Below are positions 24,701-30,319 of a DNA stretch of 30,319 nt, in pieces; within the stretch, counting starts at the first letter, position 1; each line of letters opens with the position of its first letter. The position numbers were made by a program, and so were the translations under genes. This DNA comes from an uncultured Selenomonadales bacterium. GTDB taxonomy: Bacteria > Bacillota > Negativicutes > Selenomonadales > Selenomonadaceae. The stretch spans positions 1 to 30,319 of the forward strand of contig CALEPR010000202.1 in NCBI GenBank assembly GCA_937910665.1, given 5' to 3'. The notes under the pieces were generated by a model. It was not told where the DNA came from and did no database searches. It was given only the letters and a program-made list of their open reading frames with translations.

Positions 24701-27313
24701 ATTTCTCGGACGGAGAAGAAGGCGAACTTGGGACAAATTATTTTTCACGCCTTCGCGGATAATCTTGAGAAAAAATTGTCGGGCGAGGAAACTTTTATCA
24801 GTTACAACGACTGCTTGCTCGGAGCGAAGTACATTGAAATTGAAAATAATTTGCCTGTCGTGGAAAATTTCGGACTGCAAGAATTTAGTTTGAAAAATCG
24901 CACAGCAGATTTTGAAAATGACATCAAGTACAAAAAGTTGGAAGACAATTTGCAGAAGGCTTACGAAACTGCACTGAAAAATTATGACTGCGGAATTTTG
25001 CGGAACTTGGCGAAAAATTTCCTGCCGCAACTCAGAACTTCGGAGGAGGACATTAAACGCAAACTTTCAGGTCTGGAAAAAAATGTTGACAGGCAGATTG
25101 AAAAAATTTGCAACGACTTCCTGAACGACTTGGAACTTGCCAGAAATTATTCCAGAATCACCGACCAAGAAAAAATTGATTTTTATATCAATGCGTCCGT
25201 CGCGGCGAAAAAACATTTTCTGCAGACAAAGAACGCAGGAATTTATCAGCGTTTTATTGACGCTTGCAACAGTTCGATAAATAAAGTTTCCCTGCCGCAA
25301 AGAAATGCACTTGCAAAGCGTCTTGAAAATCTTGAGGAAAATTTAGAGACAGGGCTTGCGGACGGAGAAACTTTAGACAGTCGCTATCCGATTTTGTCTG
25401 AAGTGCGTCGGCAAATTGACTTGATGAACTTGACAGTCGCGGAAGATTATCTCAACCGACTTGAAAGCGAAGGCGGAAGTTTTCTGACTGAACTTGATGT
25501 CACCGATTCAAACCTCAAGACGCTGGAAGATTTTTTGTCGGAGTATGAAATTTTATTCAACGCCTTGAACAATTCCAACGGCAGTGTCGAAGGAGCATTT
25601 AAAAAGCGTGCGGGACTTCATCACACAAACAGACTCAATCGCGAAACTCAAGACGCTTTGGATTTCACGCACAGTTGGCAAGGCATCCACAGCGGACAAA
25701 GCGCGGCGATTGAAACTTCTGCGCTGGAAATTTTAAAACATCTCGGCTACGGCGACGGAAAAATTTCTGCTCGAAATGTCGATTCGCCGAACCAAAAATC
25801 TTACACCGTGACTTTCACAGAACCGATTAAGGCTCGCGAAAGTTATCCGCATCCCTTCGCCTGTTTTGGTACAGAAATTTTTGCTAAAGGTCTTGAAGTT
25901 ATTTTTCTCGGCGCGAACAGAAAATATGAAAATGTCGCGCAGGTTTTGAGTGAAATGACTGTTGACCGCTCTGTAATTTGTTTAATGGACAGCGCGATGA
26001 CACTTCCCGAACGCAGAAGTTTGGCGAAGATTATGAAACTCACGCCGAATTATAAAAATGTTATCGTCCTCGACAAAGTTATGGCACTTTACCTCGCGAA
26101 ATTCGATGCGGCGAATCGCGGAAAAAGAATGTTGCAAACTGCTCTGCCTTTCGCGAGAGTTCAGCCTTACACTTCAGGAGGATTTGTCGCACCGGAGATG
26201 TTTATCGGACGCAGTGAAGAACTGGATCAAATTCGCGATATGTCGGGGCCGGTTTTTGTTTATGGCGGCAGACAACTTGGCAAGTCCGCGCTCCTGCGTC
26301 AAGTCAAAAGCATTGAACACAATCCAAGTCAGTTGAATTACGCTTTCTTTATCGACTTGAAAAATTTGGACAGTGAAGGTACGCTGAAAAAAATTGTCTA
26401 TGAACTTCAAAACGCAAAACTTATCGGCGAGGTAAAAACTTGGCAGGATTTTTCTTTTGAAATGCACAAACTTTTGGACGGAAAACTTCGCGGCGTTTAC
26501 AAGCCGAAAAAACTTTTGCTCTTGATGGACGAAAGCGACACATTCCTGAGCGAAAAAAATTCCGAACAGGCGATTGATATTCTGCGCGAACTTCTTGTAG
26601 CTTTTACAGGACAATTTAAATTTATTCTCGCAGGACTTCACAAAGTCATCCGCTTTGAACAAAATTCAGGTTTCGGAAATTTGCGCCACATTTCAGTCCT
26701 GCCTTTCAAGCCTTCTGACGCTATGGAACTTTTGGTCAAGCCGATGAGTTATCTTGGTTTCAGAATTGTGGACGACAGTTTAATCAGCGCGATTTTCAGC
26801 CGCACAAATTACTATCCCGGTTCGATTCAGTATTATTGCAAGATGTTGGTCGATGCTGTAGGCAACAATTACACAAAACAGAAGTTTGACGTGGCAAAAA
26901 ATCCGCCGTACTCGCTCGACGACGACTATTTAAAAAATATGTTAGGCAATCGTGAGTTTCAGGAGGAAATCAATCAAAAATTCCAAATTACTTTGCACCT
27001 TGATGACGATAATTACTATGAAATTTTGGCGTTGGCGGTCGCGATGATTTATTACGAACATAACAGACCTGTCGGCGTTGACGTGACAGAAATTCGCAAT
27101 ATTTGCTTGATGTGCGGCGTGGACAAAATTACAAATCTTTCTGACGCTGAACTTTTGAGCTTGCTTGATGAAATGGTTGCGTTGAATCTTCTCCGCCGCA
27201 CGGACGGAAAATTTGAATTTAATCGCTACGCTTTTTGGCACATGATGGGAACTGAAACCGAAGTCAATGAAAAACTTGATTCCTACGGTATGAACGCACA
27301 CGGAAATCAATAG
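21740..27313 (+). CDS. Giant STAND-like P-loop NTPase, 1857 residues
   Basis: No function can be assigned. From the N-terminus: a helical region with coiled-coil character (1-150); acidic stretches; a possible winged helix near 325-350 (LFSWGVVDKISWRGANFYFL); a Lys/Glu coiled coil (about 535-565); an acidic tract with VEEENF heptads (about 566-634); a long helical region (640-1310); a conserved module at about 1310-1485 (FLSEYEILFNAL, ILKHLGYGD, VICLMDSAMTLPERR, PFARVQPYTSGGFVAPEMF); then the NTPase. The NTPase begins after PEMFIGR (1485-1491), with Walker A GGRQLGKS (1509-1516) and Walker B LLLLMDES (D1597, E1598). A winged-helix-like end follows (VTEIRNICLMCGV...LLRRTDGKFEF). I recall this module-plus-NTPase pairing from other very large bacterial proteins. 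The ATG follows GGGAGG. A role in conflict or defence is inference. Confidence 0.85.
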   Translation: MNNLDSESIIKLREIFNQMKDSRRQLRPILADIASSIDKGFFIDAGSEEVTNLLRQILDAQEKFSEVEQLKKVANAKRLDQLDKTISSLEQNSKRDDVIQTLNKLETMEVDSDDAAILDAVKKVQLQAEHIRHKANKWDVSRFTKEAERFLLLAEVVENIDDFSASEFLKVSSAFLDNPLIAMALTNRIVHFPRPMEVEEVIDDEDEENLFDENDLRDFAKNFSIEPNIFRIRETTKKFDKVQPTKDLITVDEKDFTIEQAQIKKQLTLKSFNKKLHELLDSTDPLSMFKILIRSRIMFATYPKGLELENRFNKKLSPLIPTLLERLFSWGVVDKISWRGANFYFLNAFGFDLALRAFTRHPSPVSPEDYFTAMKESLQLALPIIAEDAVGKNFHFEYMKSMPLGRAEIISDDSTENSQLIFLFSLLLLGKDWAYEISKFKMIIERELDTHAEIKAIFLFAFSKNDLAWLKMFDTVKFKKLNFFLYTLDGLFDKEGKKISFDDAKKICDIPNLPEPPKNFFPEKKSAQKTLKQIENFKRQADALKAKKSKLEEKLAELQKSAKVEETPDDDEDSSQENFFEVEEISEVEDEEKFFSVEEENFEVEEENFDVEEENFSDDETISETEIEVEEFQKPTPQPGKNFVAVIEEKNSDAEVVKVDGLSNITNLFKVGALGRAMLGLHALTNFISQTEPEAENWAEYLSREVGFILDDPMTLQNLNNFDTFSFWTGEIEIPNANVGNSFDYLNLAAMIKNFYAPQNPASYQIQKSWNQINEDKSNFALKSLPAAKNLISIFYNFTDKTRRAFADCLFNAEDDGEDKFNAAKMKLKNIEIIVENLLHSEVGHPHVKDLIQQIFTFNGFVRKYLSVEKFQSEEILNFCRQFEKVDLEKIFANRNATFDENIFSENKIGDFLDDVWDKPNIHLSRGGNDPFKGPKRKKVTSVLKQVFFALFNYIYAEKNLEVTSKSFGQAAPVSKAQEILADLKKQISRTEKKANLGQIIFHAFADNLEKKLSGEETFISYNDCLLGAKYIEIENNLPVVENFGLQEFSLKNRTADFENDIKYKKLEDNLQKAYETALKNYDCGILRNLAKNFLPQLRTSEEDIKRKLSGLEKNVDRQIEKICNDFLNDLELARNYSRITDQEKIDFYINASVAAKKHFLQTKNAGIYQRFIDACNSSINKVSLPQRNALAKRLENLEENLETGLADGETLDSRYPILSEVRRQIDLMNLTVAEDYLNRLESEGGSFLTELDVTDSNLKTLEDFLSEYEILFNALNNSNGSVEGAFKKRAGLHHTNRLNRETQDALDFTHSWQGIHSGQSAAIETSALEILKHLGYGDGKISARNVDSPNQKSYTVTFTEPIKARESYPHPFACFGTEIFAKGLEVIFLGANRKYENVAQVLSEMTVDRSVICLMDSAMTLPERRSLAKIMKLTPNYKNVIVLDKVMALYLAKFDAANRGKRMLQTALPFARVQPYTSGGFVAPEMFIGRSEELDQIRDMSGPVFVYGGRQLGKSALLRQVKSIEHNPSQLNYAFFIDLKNLDSEGTLKKIVYELQNAKLIGEVKTWQDFSFEMHKLLDGKLRGVYKPKKLLLLMDESDTFLSEKNSEQAIDILRELLVAFTGQFKFILAGLHKVIRFEQNSGFGNLRHISVLPFKPSDAMELLVKPMSYLGFRIVDDSLISAIFSRTNYYPGSIQYYCKMLVDAVGNNYTKQKFDVAKNPPYSLDDDYLKNMLGNREFQEEINQKFQITLHLDDDNYYEILALAVAMIYYEHNRPVGVDVTEIRNICLMCGVDKITNLSDAELLSLLDEMVALNLLRRTDGKFEFNRYAFWHMMGTETEVNEKLDSYGMNAHGNQ

Positions 27314-27358
27314 AAAAATCACGGGCGTTTCATAAAAATTTTGGATAAAAAATTTTTT

Positions 27359-28600
27359 TCAGTAAAGCGGATACTTTTTACAAAGTGCGGCAACTCTACC
27401 CCTTGCTTCAGATTTTTTATTTTCGTCATCAGGATTGTCCAAAACCATAGCGATAATGTCGGCGACTTCAGCCATATCGTCTTCCTTAAAGCCGCGAGTA
27501 GTCAGTGCGGGACTTCCCAATCTCAAACCGCTCGTGACAAATGGACTGAGCGGCTCGAAAGGAATTGTATTCTTGTTTGCGGTGATATTCACTTCGTCCA
27601 AAACATTTTGCGCGACTTTGCCTGTGATATTTTTTGAAGTCAAGTCAACCAACATTAAATGATTGTCTGTGCCGCCGGAAACAATTCTGAAACCGTCCGC
27701 AGTGAGTTTGTCGGCAAGAACCTTTGCATTTTTGATAATCTGTGCGGCATAATCTTTAAATTCAGGCTGAAGAGCTTCACCGAGCGCGACGGCTTTTGCG
27801 GCGATGACATGCATCAAAGGTCCGCCCTGAATACCGGGAAAGATGGCTTTGTTGAATTGTTTTCCAAATTCAGCGTCTTTGCAAAGAATCATTCCTCCGC
27901 GAGGTCCGCGAAGTGTTTTGTGCGTCGTCGTCGTCACCACGTCCGCAAATTCCATCGGACTCGGATGAAAACCTGCGGCAACCAATCCTGCGATATGCGC
28001 CATGTCAACCATTAAATATGCTCCGACTTTTTTTGCAATCTCGGCAAAGCGCGGAAAATCCAAAGTCCTCGCGTAAGCCGACGCACCTGCGACAATCAAC
28101 TTCGGCTTGTTTTCGACGGCAATTTTTTCAAGTTCGTCGTAGTCGATAGTTTCAGTTTCCTTGCTCACGCCGTAAGGAACAATTTTAAAATATTTTCCGC
28201 TCATGTTGACAGGCGAGCCATGCGTCAAATGTCCTCCGTCATTCAAATTCATTCCAAGAACAGTGTCGCCGGGCGTTAGGAGCGCGAAAAAGACTGCCAT
28301 ATTCGCCTGTGCTCCCGAGTGTGGCTGAACATTTGCATAGTCTGCGCCGAAAAGTTTTTTCGCTCTGTCGATGGCAAGTTGCTCGACAACGTCCACAAAT
28401 TCGCAGCCGCCATAGTAGCGCTTGCCGGGATAACCTTCGGCATATTTATTTGTCAAAACGCTACCCTGTGCCTCCATTACCGCCTTGCTGACAATATTTT
28501 CCGACGCAATCAATTCAAGTTTATTTCTCTGCCGATTGAGTTCTCCTTCAACCGCCGCAAAAACTTCAGAATCTTTTTTCAAATCTTCAAGCAAATTCAT
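27359..28600 (-). CDS. glyA: Serine hydroxymethyltransferase
   Basis: This PLP enzyme interconverts serine and glycine with tetrahydrofolate and supplies one-carbon units. The 413-residue protein has ELIASEN near the N-terminus, YAEGYPGKRYYGG, D199 with MAHIAGLV for cofactor binding, and the Schiff-base lysine K228 in TTTTHKTLRGPRGG. The ATG at 28600 follows AAAGGAG; a slightly longer start is not needed. It converges with the giant NTPase gene, and 45 bp separate their stops without a strong hairpin. It lies 78 bp downstream of surE on the same strand and may share its transcript. Confidence 0.97.
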   Translation of the reverse strand: MNLLEDLKKDSEVFAAVEGELNRQRNKLELIASENIVSKAVMEAQGSVLTNKYAEGYPGKRYYGGCEFVDVVEQLAIDRAKKLFGADYANVQPHSGAQANMAVFFALLTPGDTVLGMNLNDGGHLTHGSPVNMSGKYFKIVPYGVSKETETIDYDELEKIAVENKPKLIVAGASAYARTLDFPRFAEIAKKVGAYLMVDMAHIAGLVAAGFHPSPMEFADVVTTTTHKTLRGPRGGMILCKDAEFGKQFNKAIFPGIQGGPLMHVIAAKAVALGEALQPEFKDYAAQIIKNAKVLADKLTADGFRIVSGGTDNHLMLVDLTSKNITGKVAQNVLDEVNITANKNTIPFEPLSPFVTSGLRLGSPALTTRGFKEDDMAEVADIIAMVLDNPDDENKKSEARGRVAALCKKYPLY

Positions 28601-28678
28601 AAAAATTTTTCTCCTTTTCAAATTTTATCTTAAAAAATCTTACTTCTTAAACCTTACACTTTTTTTTGCAAAAGTCAA

Positions 28679-29410
28679 TCAGTAAATTTTTTTGTGGTGA
28701 GTTACGTCAAAATGCAGGGGCGTGACGGAAACAAAACCCTGTTCGACTGCAAAAATATCTGTGCCTTCTCCTGCGTCGCTGTCCAAAACTTCGCCTTTGA
28801 TTTCGCAAAAATTTTTTCCGTTCTCCTGCGTGTGAATGAAGGCATTGACATAATCGCGGCGACCGAGCCGAGTCAATTTAAATTTTGCAAAACCTTTGTG
28901 ATATTTTTTTGGAAAGTTCAGGTTGTGAAAAAATAAATCTTCATGCTCCAACAAAGTTGAAAAATATTCTGCCGTGTCCTCTGCCACAGTTTCAAAATTT
29001 ATTTCGGAATTTCTGCCGAGCGAAACTGCAAGCGCAGGAATGTCATGCAAATATCCTTCCAGAGCCGCGCCGACAGTTCCGGAGTACAAAACATCAGTCG
29101 CCAAATTTGCGCCGTCATTTATTCCTGAAATCACTGCTCCGACTTTTTGACCGTCGCCCACCATTGATTCAAGATACATTTTCACGCAGTCGGTTGGAGT
29201 TCCGTCAATCGCCCACGCAGAAAAATTTTCGCGCTCAACTTTTTTATATTCAATTTTTTTCCCGACAGTCAAAGCGTGCGCCATTCCACTCTGTTCACGA
29301 AGGGGTGCGGCGATTACAATTTCAAAAAAATTTTTGCGCGAAAGAGCGCGAGCCATCGCCCAAAGTCCTTCGCCTTTAATGCCGTCGTCGTTTGTCAACA
29401 AAATTTTCAT
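28679..29410 (-). CDS. surE: 5'-nucleotidase SurE
   Basis: SurE is a metal-dependent nucleoside 5'-monophosphatase linked to stationary-phase survival. The 243-residue length is usual. The N-terminus MKILLTNDDG carries D8 and D9; S41 lies in APLREQSG, and SGIND (95-99) provides the fourth ligand N98. The ATG at 29410 has AGAAAGG 10 nt upstream; a TTG three codons earlier is too near the ribosome site. The stop of an IS1182-type transposase lies only 25 bp upstream, so the native promoter is gone or replaced, and surE may be driven from the insertion sequence. Confidence 0.94.
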   Translation of the reverse strand: MKILLTNDDGIKGEGLWAMARALSRKNFFEIVIAAPLREQSGMAHALTVGKKIEYKKVERENFSAWAIDGTPTDCVKMYLESMVGDGQKVGAVISGINDGANLATDVLYSGTVGAALEGYLHDIPALAVSLGRNSEINFETVAEDTAEYFSTLLEHEDLFFHNLNFPKKYHKGFAKFKLTRLGRRDYVNAFIHTQENGKNFCEIKGEVLDSDAGEGTDIFAVEQGFVSVTPLHFDVTHHKKIY

Positions 29411-29434
29411 CAACTTCAAACCTTTCTAAAAAAT

Positions 29435-30241
29435 TTAGAACTTGTAGGAACAAGTTCCCAGACTGTAGACAAAGTCCTTTTCAACTAAGTTTGAGAAGGG
29501 CTTTAACTTTGATACGAGTAAAAATCTCAGGATAAACAAAAAGGCTTTGAACTTTTTCATCGCCATTTTTTTCAGATTCATGCAAGCAAAAATCAGTGTG
29601 ACTTGAAATTTAACTTTAGGTGAGCCACGATAATTTGTGTAACGCAGACAATGACGTTCTTTAGCGTCGGCAAAAACTCTTTCAATAGTTTCCTTGCGTT
29701 TCTTGTAAGTATCGCGAATTAGAGTAATATGTCGAAGGTGATCGGCTTCTTCAAGAAAATCAGACCAAAGGTGTCGAGTAATGACTTTAGTCTGATTTTT
29801 ATTCAAAGTACACTGTGAAAGATAAGGACAAGCAGAACAAATTTTTGGATCGCTTTTATATTCGCGGTAACCTTCGCGATTTGTTGTTGTATATTTCAAA
29901 ATTTGATTTTGCGGACAAAGATAACAGTCAAAGTATTCGTCATAAACATAATTTGATTTTCTGAAAAAACCGTCTTTGGTTTTCGGACGAGTGTAGGGAA
30001 CTGCGGGAAGGCAACCGCTCATGAAAATTTTTCGCATAACGGAAGGAGTTTTAAAACCTGCGTCAAGTGCTACAATTTTTGTATTTTTCAAATCCAATTT
30101 ATCGTAAAGCTGATGAAAACTTTGGCTGTCGTGAACATTTCCCGCGACCAATTCAAAACCCAAAACAAAACCATTTTTATCGCAAGCCGTCTGACTGCTG
30201 TATGCAAAACATCGCTCGTGCTCGCCTTTATGTGCGTAGAA
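29435..30241 (-). pseudogene. IS1182-type DDE transposase, 5' part missing
   Basis: About 269 codons of an IS1182-family transposase remain. Recognisable parts are HKGEHERCFAYSSQTACDKN and GFELVAGNVHDSQSF (second catalytic region), then a Cys-rich segment (FDCYLCPQNQ, ICSACPYLSQC), and the last catalytic glutamate in KRKETIERVFADAKERHCLRY. The first third of the family, with the first catalytic Asp, is absent: upstream of codon TTC at 30239-30241 the sequence turns into a GA/AAG simple repeat and the frame meets TGA at 30263-30265. A palindrome covering the last codons (29438-29457) probably marks the element end beside surE. The gene reads like the rest of the window in base composition, suggesting an old or resident element. 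Confidence 0.85.
29438..29457. repeat. Perfect inverted repeat at transposase end
   Basis: GAACTTGT (29438-29445) and ACAAGTTC (29450-29457) with an AGGA loop. It overlaps the last codons of the transposase and is likely the subterminal hairpin of the insertion sequence, a feature that can shield the transposase from read-in. Confidence 0.7.
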
Positions 30242-30262
30242 AAGAAGAAGAGAGAGAGAGAG
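30242..30262. repeat. AAG/GA microsatellite
   Basis: Three AAG units followed by seven GA units at the point where the transposase homology ends. It is the only such simple repeat in the window and may mark slippage or a junction. Confidence 0.85.
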
Positions 30263-30264
30263 TC

Positions 30265-30319
30265 AAGGGAGTGTAAATTTTTTTGTGTAAGTGATTTTGA
30301 GACTGGCGTGCTGACGCAC
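30265..30319. mobile_element. Possible end of a second, IS256-like element
   Basis: The last 55 bp begin AAGGGAGTGTAAATTTTTTT and contain two GTGTAA motifs 14 bp apart followed by GATTTTGAGACTG. Ends of IS256-family elements often look like this. If so, its insertion removed the 5' part of the IS1182-type gene. Only the edge is in the window, so this is tentative. Confidence 0.25.

Overview
The window looks like chromosomal DNA of a low-GC, anaerobic, motile diderm Firmicute, most likely of the Negativicutes (Selenomonadales-like). This rests on Firmicute-type genes (a cdaA-ybbR pair, a YvyF-like flagellar operon protein) found beside outer-membrane glycan genes (an O-antigen-ligase-type protein, and a Wzt-type ABC ATPase with a C-terminal sugar-binding domain). 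Genes have strong AGGAGG ribosome sites and frequent TTG/GTG starts. The placement is inference; there is no rRNA gene to confirm it.

Layout. Positions 1-4311: class II fructose-bisphosphate aldolase (minus), a Wzy/WaaL-type membrane protein (plus), fliG (minus) and an unknown small gene upstream of fliG. Positions 4600-6299: lgt and a small exported protein (plus), facing a damaged gene for an exported CxxC protein. Positions 6522-12406 (all minus): a 941-residue hybrid histidine kinase with two receivers, then a two-gene unit of an orphan Wzt-type ATPase and a radical SAM/SPASM protein whose N-terminus carries a repeat known from glycan glycosyltransferases. Positions 12956-16399 (plus): a YvyF-like Zn-finger protein coupled to a PflA-like radical SAM protein, a repeat cluster, then cdaA coupled to ybbR (c-di-AMP synthesis and its regulator). 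Positions 16767-21450 (plus): gamma-carbonic anhydrase-like protein, PHP phosphatase, L-lactate permease, glycerate kinase. Positions 21591-27313: a 26-codon ORF and a 1857-residue P-loop NTPase of STAND-like appearance, the best candidate here for an undescribed system. Positions 27359-30319 (minus): glyA, surE, and an IS1182-type transposase fragment inserted directly upstream of surE.

Between genes the window is rich in repeats. Three AT-rich tandem arrays (6406-6524, 16400-16645, 18365-18585) share a layout of a short C/G-containing core followed by an A-run/T-run junction. A second, palindromic family built on TTAGGAATGAGGAAT occurs at 3881-3933 and as an 84-bp tandem cluster at 14375-14605. 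A-run/T-run junctions also saturate the coding sequence.

Housekeeping functions (glycolysis, one-carbon metabolism, lipoprotein maturation, c-di-AMP, lactate uptake) form the frame. The accessory interest lies in the 1857-residue NTPase, the Wzt/radical-SAM pair, and the broken exported-protein gene.
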